From positions 1-25,434 of the forward strand of contig JANOHI010000269.1 of assembly GCA_031406385.1 (NCBI GenBank): a stretch of 25,434 nucleotides of DNA, given 5' to 3'. The stretch's first letter is position 1. Every line of letters starts with the position of its first letter. This DNA comes from JANLQX01 sp031406385 (GTDB lineage Bacteria > Actinomycetota > Acidimicrobiia > Acidimicrobiales > JANYDT01). Both the position numbers and the translations under genes were made by a program. The notes beneath the pieces were generated by a model that saw nothing but the letters and a program-made list of their open reading frames with translations, searched no databases and was not told where the DNA came from. This document shows positions 6,799 through 14,404 of the stretch, piece after piece.

Positions 6799-7962
6799 TC
6801 AGCCGAGGTAGGCGCCCGGACCGACCCGGACACCGTCGTGCACGTTAGCCCCCGGCTCGAAGGCTGCATACGGGCCGACAACAACGCCAACGCCGAACGT
6901 CACCCTCTCTGCTGTGCTCGCCTCGATGGTGGAGCCTTCGCCGACCACGCACTCAACGAGGCGGGTGTTTGGCCCGATTTCGCAGCCGCTGCCGATCACC
7001 GTGTGGCCCTGCAGGAGCACGCCCGGGAAGAGGGTCACATCAGTCCCGACAGTGACCGTCGAGTCCACATAGGTCTGATCGGGATCGAGCATCGTGACCC
7101 CTTGGCGCATCAGACGGTCATTGGTGCGGCGGCGCAACTCGGACTCGGCCTTCGCCAGCTGCACTCGGTCGTTGACGCCTTCGGCCTCGGCCCGGTCCTG
7201 CACCACGTGCGACGCCACCGGGTAGCCGGCATCTGCGAGGACGGCCACCACGTCGGTCAGGTAATACTCCCCCTGGCTGTTTTCGGGGCTGAGGCGGCGG
7301 AGCGCGGGGGCGAGTAGCGCCCGTTTGAAGACGAACACCGATGTGTTGATCTCGTCGATGGCCCGTTCATCGGCCGTGGCGTCGCGATGCTCGACGATGC
7401 GCCGCACCCGGCCCAGCTTGTCCCGCACGATGCGCCCGAGTCCGGTCGGGTCAGGCACATGGGCGGTGAGCACGGTCGCCGCCGCCCCGCTGGATCGATG
7501 CGTATGAACGAGCGCTTCGATCGTGGCCGGGCGAAACAGCGGCTGATCACCGGGCATCACGATCACGTCGGCTTCGGCGTCGGCGTCGAGCTCATCGGAC
7601 GTGAAGGCGGTGAGGGCGACGGAGACGGCATCGCCAGTACCTCGTTGCACATGTTGCGTCACGAACTCGAGCGTCGTGTTGGCCGGGGCCTCCTCGATGA
7701 GGGTCTTCATGACCCGTTCGGCACCGTGGCCGACCACAACGATCGCCCGCGAAGCACCGACCGGGGTCACGGCGTCGAGCACATGGCTGATCATCGGCTT
7801 GCCGCACAGCCGGTGCAACGGCTTGGGCCTCGCCGACTTCATTCGGGAACCTTCTCCCGCCGCCATGATGACCACGCTGAGGGTCGGTCCGCCCGGAGTG
7901 CTCCCGCGCTGCTGTTTGGCGATCGACAGGATCGCGTCGACCTCTTCACGTGCGTTCGCCAC
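6799..7962 (-). CDS. glmU: GlmU-like UDP-GlcNAc pyrophosphorylase lacking most of the acetyltransferase domain
   Basis: The first 250 or so residues are a complete sugar-1-phosphate uridylyltransferase: LSVVIMAAGEGSRMKS with PKPLHRLCGKPM, VTQHVQRGTGDAV, VMPGDQPLF, and ENSQGEYYLTDVV. It joins UTP and GlcNAc-1-phosphate to give UDP-GlcNAc for peptidoglycan. After VDSTVTVGTDVTLFPGV a left-handed beta-helix starts but stops after about five coils at VGPGAYLG. The protein has 387 residues where GlmU usually has about 450 to 480. The lost part normally carries the acetyltransferase active site, and RPG is changed to EPG. The GTG start at 7962 has GAGG six bases upstream. No remnant of the missing part lies before prs. 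Confidence 0.88.
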   Translation of the reverse strand: MANAREEVDAILSIAKQQRGSTPGGPTLSVVIMAAGEGSRMKSARPKPLHRLCGKPMISHVLDAVTPVGASRAIVVVGHGAERVMKTLIEEAPANTTLEFVTQHVQRGTGDAVSVALTAFTSDELDADAEADVIVMPGDQPLFRPATIEALVHTHRSSGAAATVLTAHVPDPTGLGRIVRDKLGRVRRIVEHRDATADERAIDEINTSVFVFKRALLAPALRRLSPENSQGEYYLTDVVAVLADAGYPVASHVVQDRAEAEGVNDRVQLAKAESELRRRTNDRLMRQGVTMLDPDQTYVDSTVTVGTDVTLFPGVLLQGHTVIGSGCEIGPNTRLVECVVGEGSTIEASTAERVTFGVGVVVGPYAAFEPGANVHDGVRVGPGAYLG

Positions 7963-8000
7963 AGGGGACCTCGTCGGTGTTTTTGGGGAAGTGCGGGTCG

Positions 8001-8019
8001 CGCCGCCAGTGACGCGGCG
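8001..8019 (-). terminator. GC-rich hairpin just after tRNA-Gln
   Basis: CGCCGC and GCGGCG pair perfectly around a 7-base loop, beginning two bases beyond the tRNA 3' end on the minus strand. This position fits a terminator or 3'-processing stem for the tRNA transcript. No T-run follows. It lies before the glmU start, so it may also separate the two units. Confidence 0.45.
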
Positions 8020-8021
8020 AG

Positions 8022-8092
8022 TTCTCGGGGAAGGACTCGAACCCTCATTCTCTGGACCAAAACCAGATGTCCTGCCATTGGACGACCCGAGA
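8022..8092 (-). tRNA. tRNA-Gln (anticodon TTG)
   Basis: A 71-base cloverleaf can be folded by hand. The acceptor stem TCTCGGG pairs with CCCGAGA. The D stem is GTCC with GGAC. The anticodon stem TCTGG with CCAGA encloses the loop TTTTGGT, whose anticodon TTG reads CAA and CAG glutamine codons. There is a 4-base variable loop, and the T arm is GAGGG-TTCGAGT-CCTTC with one G-T pair. The discriminator base is A, and CCA is not encoded. All stems are intact, so the gene looks functional. It lies between the lipoprotein gene and glmU on the same strand. Confidence 0.95.
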
Positions 8093-8157
8093 GGGACTAC
8101 CGGGATCCAACCTTACCCGAGGTCTCTCCACCGTCACCGGTACGTTCCGGCTTGCCC

Positions 8158-9144
8158 TCATCCGGTGGCGGGAAGGAGCGCGAGATACTGGCTGCGCTGG
8201 ATCGGGGTCGGGATCGGGCCGTCCGGGCCGGGAACCTGGGTCTTGCGGACGCCGCCGACCTCGACGGCCACGGCGCCGAATGACTTGTTGGGCACGTTGG
8301 AGTCGATCGCGTCGAGCAACTGGGCCAGAACCATCGCCTGGCGTGCGGGCGGCAGCGCATCGAATGTGGCATTGAACGAAAACGCGTAGCCGTTGCCCTC
8401 TTCCCGGAATTCGGGTTCGACCCCGCGCACGTCGGACATCAGCGTCGGTTCGGAGGGCAGCGGGCCGCTGACGAGCGCCGTGATCAGCTGCTCGGTCCAC
8501 TCCAGCGGGTCGGAGGCGTCGGTGAGGCCGGTGACCTGGCGCTCCACCGGGACGAGCCGTCCGTTCTGCCCGAGCAGGATCCGGATGCTTCGCTGGCGGC
8601 GGTCGAGCGTCGTGCACAGATCCAGGGTGAGAGGCTCGCGGGCATCGACAACGGCGCCGTTCGGGTCGCGGACCGCGTTGATCCGAGAACCACCTTCGAA
8701 GAGCTGGACAGACCGCACCGTCCGACCGTCGATGAGCGTGTAGAGCATCTGGCAGAGAGGAAACGAGTTCTCGGCGATGTCACGCCCAGAAGCCGCATCG
8801 ACCGAAAGTGTGCCGTCCGAGAAGCGGATCGCCACGAACTTCCAGTCAGCCAAGTACTCCGAATCGACCGCAGTGCCGTCTTCAGGCAACGGTCCTCGCT
8901 GCAGTTGGCCGAGGAGCGCCTGGGAAACCACGAGCGGGCTGTCGGAGAGAAGGACCTCACGCGAGCGCGGGAACAGGCTGTCCTCACTGCGAAAGTAGAC
9001 GTTACGCCGCTGGCTGGGAGTCTGCAGCCGTTCGACCGAGGCCCGATCTCCGAGTTCCCCCGGTCGGTCCGTCGACGCCACGACACACGAAGCGAGCGTT
9101 CCGGCAGCCACGACGGCGACGATCGTCCGTCGGATGGCCTTCAC
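8158..9144 (-). CDS. Secreted GerMN-domain lipoprotein, LpqB-like
   Basis: A 328-residue protein with a lipoprotein signal peptide: basic start MKAIRR, hydrophobic core, and lipobox LASC with the lipidated Cys20. The remainder contains two repeats of the GerMN type. Each has an alternating strand and helix region with an LLxxLxxGPLP signature (QLQRGPLPEDG near residue 85, ALVSGPLPSEP near 235). The start overlaps the kinase stop by four bases (ATGA), making it the third gene of a response regulator-kinase-lipoprotein operon like mtrA-mtrB-lpqB of mycobacteria. There LpqB influences MtrB signalling. Canonical LpqB is much longer and carries a beta-propeller, so this is a shortened relative. 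Confidence 0.82.
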   Translation of the reverse strand: MKAIRRTIVAVVAAGTLASCVVASTDRPGELGDRASVERLQTPSQRRNVYFRSEDSLFPRSREVLLSDSPLVVSQALLGQLQRGPLPEDGTAVDSEYLADWKFVAIRFSDGTLSVDAASGRDIAENSFPLCQMLYTLIDGRTVRSVQLFEGGSRINAVRDPNGAVVDAREPLTLDLCTTLDRRQRSIRILLGQNGRLVPVERQVTGLTDASDPLEWTEQLITALVSGPLPSEPTLMSDVRGVEPEFREEGNGYAFSFNATFDALPPARQAMVLAQLLDAIDSNVPNKSFGAVAVEVGGVRKTQVPGPDGPIPTPIQRSQYLALLPATG

Positions 9145-10874
9145 GGTTCCACCAACTCGGCGCAGAAACGCGCTCCTCCGCCCGGCCGCTCCTCCACCCA
9201 GGCTCGGCCCCCGTGGAGCTGCGCGTGAGCCGCAACCAGCGCGAGACCAAGACCCGTTCCCTTGACACCCGACCCCCGCTGATGGGCGGTGCCGCGTCGG
9301 AACCGCTCGAACAGCAGCGCGCGTTCCTCGGCACCGATACCGGGCCCATGGTCCTCCACCGCAATGACGATTCGGCGAGGCGGCTCGGGCGAACCCTCGC
9401 CGAGCAGAGCGTCAGACCCGGGTCCAAGGATCGTCGAGGTGCTGACGATCTCGACCGGAACCGACGCTGCGTCACGGAGTTCGACACGGACGGCACCGTT
9501 GGCGTAGTTCGCGGCATTCTGCAGGTAGTTCGCAACGATGCGTTCGACGCGGCGCTTGTCGAGCCGAACTTCGGGATGATGCAGCCCGGCGGCATCAACC
9601 TCCGCGCCCGAACCCTGCAACACGACCAGCTGCTGCACGAACGAAGGAAGATCGAACACCTCGGCCACCAGCTCTGCGGCATTCGCGTCGAAGCGGGAAA
9701 TCTCCAGGAGATCGAGAACCAGTCGACGGAAGTGTCGCGACTGGTTGCCGAGCACGTCGACGATCTTCTGATTCCGTTCGCTCAGCTCGTCACGTCCTCC
9801 CTCGAGCAGTTCAACCGCAGCGGTGAGGGCCGTGAGGGGAGTGCGCAGCTCGTGGCTCACGTCGGAGGCGAAGCGGGCCTCGCGCTCGATGCGGGTCTGC
9901 AGCGACGCCGCCATGTCGTTGAACGAGGTGACGAGCGGATCGAGATCGGAGTCACCGGTGAGCTCGAGGCGGGTCTCCAATCGGCCGCTGGCGATGTCAC
10001 CGGCAGCGACGGCCACATTCCGGAGCGGGCGAACCACGCGTCGACTTACCGAACGGCCGACGACCGCCGCTCCGGCCGTCGACGCCAGCGCGGCGAGGGT
10101 CAACGCGCGTCCGAGGTTGCGAAGGGAGCCATCGAGATCGGTAAGCGAGGAGATCTCGTAGAAGGTGGCCGACACGCTCGGTAGACGAATGCCAATCACC
10201 AGCCGGGAGCCGCTGCCGTCTCGGGCGATCTGCCAACCGCTGGCCGTGTCGTTGCGAGGATCGCGAGACGATGCGTCCATGCGGCGGCGCAGCTCGGCGG
10301 GGACTAGCTCGATGTTCACCGTGGCATCGTTGCTCCGGTAGGTCGCCGAGCCGCTCTGGAGCAGGCTCGACGAGGACCCTGGCCGGTGCTGACCGCGCAG
10401 TACCGAGGAGACGCTTCGCCCGGAACGGCCGGCAAGCGCCTGCTGGGCCTCGGCCGCGTTCGTGAAGGCCAGTCGCTCAGCGGCGCGACGCCGCTCAGCG
10501 ACGAACGAGGAGCGGGCGACGACGAACGTGAGCAGCGACACGATGACCGAAACGACGAGGGCGCCGAGCGCAAGTGCGGTAGTGGTTCGCGAGGCGAGGC
10601 CGAGATGAATGCCACGAAGTCGACGGGGCAGGATACGACGGAAGTACCCGGAATCAACAAGATCGACGACATCCGCCACTGGCGGGGTCGCCTCCCTCCG
10701 TTCGAGGTACGCACCGGGAAGTACCGAACCGCCGTGGTTGGAGCCGGGCTGTCTGCTCGGCGAACCTGACGGCAGCGGTGCCCGCAGCGACGTTCGAGAG
10801 GGATGCCCGTCGCTCGAACCCACCTCGGTGTTCGCCGGCGACGACGCCGGCTCGACACTCCGAGGGTCAGTCAC
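9141..10874 (-). CDS. Sensor histidine kinase, MtrB-like
   Basis: A membrane sensor kinase of 577 residues if the GTG at 10874 is used. That codon overlaps the response-regulator stop by eight bases. The order is a long Ser/Pro-rich cytoplasmic start, membrane segment 1 (TALALGALVVSVIVSLLTFV), an extracellular sensor region, membrane segment 2 (LTLAALASTAGAAVVG), and a HAMP linker. Next come the phosphoacceptor box FASDVSHELRTPLTAL with His341, the N box NYLQNAANYA, the G boxes VEDHGPGIG and GTGLGLALV, and an F-box region. All catalytic elements are present. Upstream in-frame ATG codons lie inside the regulator gene and are unlikely. Its partner regulator and the lipoprotein suggest an envelope or cell-division signal, by analogy with MtrAB-LpqB. 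Confidence 0.9.
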   Translation of the reverse strand: MTDPRSVEPASSPANTEVGSSDGHPSRTSLRAPLPSGSPSRQPGSNHGGSVLPGAYLERREATPPVADVVDLVDSGYFRRILPRRLRGIHLGLASRTTTALALGALVVSVIVSLLTFVVARSSFVAERRRAAERLAFTNAAEAQQALAGRSGRSVSSVLRGQHRPGSSSSLLQSGSATYRSNDATVNIELVPAELRRRMDASSRDPRNDTASGWQIARDGSGSRLVIGIRLPSVSATFYEISSLTDLDGSLRNLGRALTLAALASTAGAAVVGRSVSRRVVRPLRNVAVAAGDIASGRLETRLELTGDSDLDPLVTSFNDMAASLQTRIEREARFASDVSHELRTPLTALTAAVELLEGGRDELSERNQKIVDVLGNQSRHFRRLVLDLLEISRFDANAAELVAEVFDLPSFVQQLVVLQGSGAEVDAAGLHHPEVRLDKRRVERIVANYLQNAANYANGAVRVELRDAASVPVEIVSTSTILGPGSDALLGEGSPEPPRRIVIAVEDHGPGIGAEERALLFERFRRGTAHQRGSGVKGTGLGLALVAAHAQLHGGRAWVEERPGGGARFCAELVEP

Positions 10875-11568
10875 CGGGCGGGACCAGGCGGTAGCCGAGC
10901 CCTCGGACAGTGGCGATGAGGGTCGGTTCGGCAGGATCGTCTTCGACCTTGGTCCGAAGACGGCGGACATGGGCATCGACGAGGCGACCATCGGCAAGTG
11001 CGTCGTGATGCCAGACTTCGGCCAGAAGCGCCTCGCGGGAGAAGACCTTCCCGGCGTTCTGGGCAAGAAACAGCAGGAATCGGAACTCGGTGCGGGTCAG
11101 CTTTTGGTCGATCCCTCCCTTGAGCGCCCGCCCCTCGTCCTCACGGATCTCGACGTCGCCGAACACCAGGCCGCGGGGACTTCCGCCGGCCGGGGACCGC
11201 GCCGGCTGCGCCCGGCGAAGGTGCGCCCTGATGCGCGCCGCCAATTCCTTCGGCTGATAGGGCTTGGTCACATAGTCGTCGGCGCCCGCTTCGAGGCCGG
11301 CCACGACATCGAAGCTCGACTCCTGCGCGGTGACGACGATGATCGGGACATCGCTCGTCTGGCGGATCGCCCGACAGATATCGAACCCGCTCATATCGGG
11401 GAGCTTCAGGTCGACCAGCACGAGCAGCGGCTTGTCGGCGGCGAATGCGGCCAGACCGTCGGCGCCATTCGCCGCCTCCGACACGTCGTAGCCCTCGTCT
11501 TCAAGGTGTAGGCGCAGCGTGAAACGAACGTCGTCGTCGTCTTCGATGGTGAGCAGGCGGGTGCGCAC
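10867..11568 (-). CDS. OmpR/PhoB-family response regulator, MtrA-like
   Basis: A 233-residue two-component regulator. The receiver domain has the acidic pocket (IEDDDD), phosphoacceptor Asp53 in LVDLKLP, the switch Thr80 and the conserved Lys102 in KPY. After a Pro/Ala/Gly linker comes a winged-helix DNA-binding domain. It contains TRTEFRFLLFLAQNAGKVFSREALLAEVW, then VDAHVRRLRTKVEDDP and the wing TVRGLGYRLV. It is the first gene of an operon with a kinase (8-base overlap) and a lipoprotein. GTG at 11568 starts the receiver directly, with GGGAG closely upstream. MtrA is suggested by the three-gene context; the sequence alone shows only the OmpR family. Confidence 0.92.
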   Translation of the reverse strand: MRTRLLTIEDDDDVRFTLRLHLEDEGYDVSEAANGADGLAAFAADKPLLVLVDLKLPDMSGFDICRAIRQTSDVPIIVVTAQESSFDVVAGLEAGADDYVTKPYQPKELAARIRAHLRRAQPARSPAGGSPRGLVFGDVEIREDEGRALKGGIDQKLTRTEFRFLLFLAQNAGKVFSREALLAEVWHHDALADGRLVDAHVRRLRTKVEDDPAEPTLIATVRGLGYRLVPPGD

Positions 11569-11662
11569 GGCTCCCAGTCTGGTCTCTCCCAGCGGCCACG
11601 ACGACGACCGTTCGGAAACGCCGAGCGTGGAGCGCTGATCCGACGGTCATTGCACGCGTCGA

Positions 11663-11685
11663 CGCCGCAGAACCGGCCTACGGCG
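11663..11685 (-). terminator. Second (duplicated) terminator-like hairpin
   Basis: This is the duplicate of the hairpin at 11719-11741: an 8-bp stem with one G-T pair and a 7-base loop. It lies 56 bases further along the minus strand, before the response-regulator gene, and so forms a tandem pair of stems. No T-run follows. Confidence 0.45.
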
Positions 11686-11718
11686 CTACTTCTTCTTCGC
11701 CCTGCTGTGCCCGATCGA

Positions 11719-11741
11719 CGCCGCAGAACCGGCCTACGGCG
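11719..11741 (-). terminator. Hairpin directly after the bS22 stop codon
   Basis: On the minus strand CGCCGTAG pairs with CTGCGGCG (one T-G pair) around a 7-base loop, beginning with the base after the stop codon. It is well placed to end the bS22 transcript or protect its 3' end. No T-run follows, so it would be a U-less terminator. Confidence 0.5.
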
Positions 11742-11843
11742 CTACTTCTTCTTCGCCCTGCGCTGGAAGCGCGTCCTCTTCAGCATCTTCTTGTGCTTCT
11801 TCTTACGCATGCGCTTACGGCGCTTCTTGATCAACGATCCCAT
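11742..11843 (-). CDS. Ribosomal protein bS22 (33 residues)
   Basis: A very short, extremely basic protein beginning MGSLIKKRRKRMRKKKHKK and ending RRAKKKK. It matches the pattern of the actinobacterial small-subunit protein bS22 (AURKAIP1/COX24-like domain), which in mycobacteria is 33 residues long with a nearly identical start. It binds rRNA near the decoding region of the 30S subunit. No Shine-Dalgarno sequence is visible before the ATG, but a TAACTT box ends ten bases upstream, so the mRNA may be nearly leaderless. The last codons and the following hairpin are duplicated in tandem downstream. Confidence 0.88.
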   Translation of the reverse strand: MGSLIKKRRKRMRKKKHKKMLKRTRFQRRAKKK

Positions 11844-11853
11844 GAGGACGAAA

Positions 11854-11859
11854 AAGTTA
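11854..11859 (-). promoter_or_regulatory. Candidate -10 box of bS22
   Basis: TAACTT on the minus strand fits the TAnnnT pattern and ends ten bases before the ATG, with no ribosome-binding site between. This would give a leader of only a few bases. No recognisable -35 box is seen. The element at bL37 has the same spacing. Confidence 0.35.
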
Positions 11860-11888
11860 GTGCATGGCGCAGGTGGGCACGGACGGCG

Positions 11889-13568
11889 CTATTTGGCCGT
11901 GATGCGGTCGACGGCCGGAGGTGACACCGAGCCCTTCTTCAGCGCGGCTTCGAGCGCATCAAGGTCAACGACCCCGCCGATTCGATCCTTGCCCTTGATG
12001 AAGGCGGTGAACAGATCACCACCATCGGTGAGGAAGTTGTTCGCCGTGACCCGGTACGAGCCTTTCGGATCGAGCGCCTTTCCGTCGAGCTTCACGTCCG
12101 ACACCTTCTTGCCGAGCGGCTGAGCTGCGGTCCAGGTGTAGGTCAGACCCTTCGACGCCGAGAGGATCCGGTTGGCCCCGCGCGTCGGATTATCGAACTG
12201 TTGCTCGAGCACCTCGATGATGTCGGCGCCGGTCATGGTCAGCGTGACCAGGTTGTTGCCGAACGGCTGAACCGAGAACGACTCGCCGAACGTGACATCG
12301 CCGACTGCCTCGCCGCCGCTGATCTGCGACGCAATCAAGTCGGTGCGGATACCGCCCGGATTCATCAGCGCGAGCACGGCCTTGCCGTCCTTCTCGCCCG
12401 CTGTCGCGGCGAGCTGGGAGTCGGCGAGGAGGTTCCCGAGCGGCGACTCGCCGGCCTTGTTCGCAGCGCGCACAATGTCGCCCGTGATCTTGCCGATCAC
12501 CCGACTGGTCTTCGGGGCGGTACGCGCCCTCAGACGGTTGATGTACGTGGTCACGTCGGCTGCCGGGGTGACGTCTCGCGTGACGATGAGGTTGCGCGCG
12601 GTGCTGGCCGTCACCTTGCCGGTTGCCTTGCTGATCGTCAGGTCGATCTTGGTGATGACCCGCCCGAACGAGGCGGCACTGGTGACCGGCTTGCCGTTGA
12701 TTGTGCAGTTGTAGGCCTGGTGGGTATGCCCGGTCACGAACGCGTCGACATCGGACGTGGTCTTCTTCACGATGTCGATGATCGGTCCGGTGATGCCGTT
12801 GCACCCGTTCGGGTCCCCATCCGCCGGAACGACGCCTTCGTGGATGAGCGCAACGATCGCCGAGACGCCGTAGCTTTCCTTCAGGAGCTTCGCCGTGGAG
12901 TTGATCGCCGTGGCTTCGGGGAGGAACTTCACTCCCTGCACGCCGGCCGCAGCGACGATCGTCGGGGTGCTCTCCAGGGTGACCCCGATGAAGCCGATCC
13001 GAACACCGTCGATCACGCGGATATCCCAAGCAGGAAGAACCGAGTTACCGGTGGTCTCCTCAACCACGTTGGCGGCGAGGACCGGAAAGGTGCTGCCGGC
13101 GTACGTGCCTTCGAAACACCCTTCGACAGGATGGCATCCCCCAACGGCCATGCGCTTGAGTTCGACGATGCCTTCGTCGAACTCGTGGTTGCCGACGCCG
13201 AGCACGTCGAGGCCGATCATGCGCATCACTTCGACGGTGGGCTCATCTTTGAAAATGGCCGACAGGAGTGGGGAGGCTCCGATCAGGTCGCCGGCGTGCA
13301 CCACGAGAGTTCGGCCGTTCTGCTCCCGCAACCGGCGGACGTGGGTCGCAAGGTACTCGGCACCGCCGGCGTTGGTCGTGCCGATTCGTCCGCTCGAGCC
13401 CGCCGGAGGTTCGATATTTCCGTGGAAGTCGTTCAGACCAAGAATCTGTACCGTCATCGTGTCCGATGGTGCTGTCTGAGCGTCAATGGGGCCGATTGAC
13501 GCGAACAGCGCAGCAACAGCCGCGCCGACGGTGGCAAGACCGATGAGCCGGGAACGGGCACGTGACAT
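11889..13568 (-). CDS. Secreted 5'-nucleotidase / metallophosphatase (UshA family)
   Basis: A 559-residue exported enzyme that removes phosphate from nucleotides outside the cytoplasm. The signal peptide (MSRARSRLIGLATVG, hydrophobic core, likely cut after IDAQT or nearby) is followed by the metallophosphatase domain. Its dimetal motifs are LNDFHGN, HAGDLIGASP, GNHEFDEG, LIHEGV and GHTHQAY. From about residue 330 the C-terminal substrate-binding domain follows, with SPLGNLLADSQL, NPGGIRTDL, VQPFGNNLVTLTMTG and the closing DGGDLFTAF. The ATG at 13568 is chosen because GGAGG stands eight bases before it and the signal peptide starts there; the open frame further upstream is not meaningful. No membrane anchor or cell-wall sorting signal is visible at the C-terminus, so it is probably secreted. 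Confidence 0.93.
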   Translation of the reverse strand: MSRARSRLIGLATVGAAVAALFASIGPIDAQTAPSDTMTVQILGLNDFHGNIEPPAGSSGRIGTTNAGGAEYLATHVRRLREQNGRTLVVHAGDLIGASPLLSAIFKDEPTVEVMRMIGLDVLGVGNHEFDEGIVELKRMAVGGCHPVEGCFEGTYAGSTFPVLAANVVEETTGNSVLPAWDIRVIDGVRIGFIGVTLESTPTIVAAAGVQGVKFLPEATAINSTAKLLKESYGVSAIVALIHEGVVPADGDPNGCNGITGPIIDIVKKTTSDVDAFVTGHTHQAYNCTINGKPVTSAASFGRVITKIDLTISKATGKVTASTARNLIVTRDVTPAADVTTYINRLRARTAPKTSRVIGKITGDIVRAANKAGESPLGNLLADSQLAATAGEKDGKAVLALMNPGGIRTDLIASQISGGEAVGDVTFGESFSVQPFGNNLVTLTMTGADIIEVLEQQFDNPTRGANRILSASKGLTYTWTAAQPLGKKVSDVKLDGKALDPKGSYRVTANNFLTDGGDLFTAFIKGKDRIGGVVDLDALEAALKKGSVSPPAVDRITAK

Positions 13569-13648
13569 GGGGCGAACCTCCGAAGTGGTGAGGAAGCTCA
13601 CTGTACGGAGGAAATGCGACCCTCCAGCACCACTTCTGCGACTGAGAA

Positions 13649-14404
13649 TCAGTGTTGAGGACGAGTGGAAACCACCACGAAGCCGTCGCCGGGAAACGCG
13701 CCTTCGACGAACCAGGTGGAGCCACTGCCCGCAAGCACCGGAACCCGGCCCGTGTGCTCGCGCAGGAGGTCCCGCCACGCCACGAGGCGCGGCTCGACCA
13801 CGACCGCGGCCGGCTCCAGGTCGTTCGGACCGTCCACTTGCGGTCCACCGAGGGCGTCCCACGCCCGGTAGACGGCAGGAGTGGAGACCCCAAACGGAGG
13901 AGTGCACAGCGTGAACGTCTGCGCCACGTCGTCAAGCGGCTCGCAGATCTCCCCGATACCGCTGACCCGTGCTCGACCACCGCGGATGCAGAACGAAACG
14001 TCGGCGCCGAGTCGAGCAGCGTCACGGACGTCGCGCTCCGTTGTGCGTCCGGCCCACCGGAACACCGCTGCGGCGTCAGACGAGCCCCCTCCGAGCCCAC
14101 CGCCCGCCGGAATCCGCTTCGTCAGGGTCACCGAAGCAGTACGTCCGACATGTCGGAGGGCCCGGCGGACGAGGTTGTCATCATCGGCGCGCACCGGAAG
14201 TGCACCGGATGCCGTTGCCTCGGTCACGATCGACAGCCCATCGCCCTCTCGGAACACCAGCGTGTCGGCGAGGTCGAGCGAAACCATTTCGGCGTCGATC
14301 AGGTGGAAGCCGTCGGGACGGACTCCGGTCATCCGCAGGGAGATGGTCAGTTTGGCCGGCGCGAGCTCGGTGTGGATCGCCGTGGGTCGCGAGTCGGAAC
14401 TCAT
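13649..14404 (-). CDS. ispE: 4-diphosphocytidyl-2-C-methyl-D-erythritol kinase
   Basis: A GHMP-family kinase that phosphorylates CDP-methylerythritol in the MEP route to isoprenoids. The ATP loop is clear (PAGGGLGGGSSDAAA). The N-terminal APAKLTISLRMTGVRPDGFH corresponds to the family's start, with Leu-Thr in place of the usual Ile-Asn after the lysine. GADVSFCIRGGRARVSGIGE and the C-terminal LAGSGSTWF motif complete it. At 251 residues it is shorter than the usual 280 to 300, mostly in the C-terminal half. It overlaps rsmA by four bases, a common bacterial pairing, and follows tatD and rsmA in one operon. Confidence 0.9.
   Translation of the reverse strand: MSSDSRPTAIHTELAPAKLTISLRMTGVRPDGFHLIDAEMVSLDLADTLVFREGDGLSIVTEATASGALPVRADDDNLVRRALRHVGRTASVTLTKRIPAGGGLGGGSSDAAAVFRWAGRTTERDVRDAARLGADVSFCIRGGRARVSGIGEICEPLDDVAQTFTLCTPPFGVSTPAVYRAWDALGGPQVDGPNDLEPAAVVVEPRLVAWRDLLREHTGRVPVLAGSGSTWFVEGAFPGDGFVVVSTRPQH

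Larger units (their letters stand above)
11659..11761. repeat. 47-bp perfect tandem direct repeat covering the bS22 3' end
   Basis: Bases 11659-11705 are repeated without mismatch at 11715-11761, an offset of 56 bases. On the minus strand the 11715-11761 copy contains the last six codons and stop of the bS22 gene plus the hairpin after it. The other copy is a free-standing duplicate of the same stretch. The copies are separated by a 9-base spacer. Two copies with such a short spacer are not a CRISPR array; a local duplication is the simplest reading. Confidence 0.9.

Noticed and set aside
10874..11066. Longer N-terminus for the sensor kinase
   Set aside because: The extra 64 codons lie entirely within the response-regulator gene, and the overlapping GTG gives the usual coupled start.
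11659..11761. Direct repeat considered as a CRISPR
   Set aside because: There are only two copies, the spacer is 9 bases, and the repeat contains the end of a ribosomal protein gene.
12201..13499. A 432-codon plus-strand open frame
   Set aside because: It lies opposite the 5'-nucleotidase, whose motifs are unambiguous.
13569..13907. Longer N-terminus for the 5'-nucleotidase
   Set aside because: The signal peptide and a GGAGG ribosome-binding site fix the start at 13568; the extension overlaps ispE.
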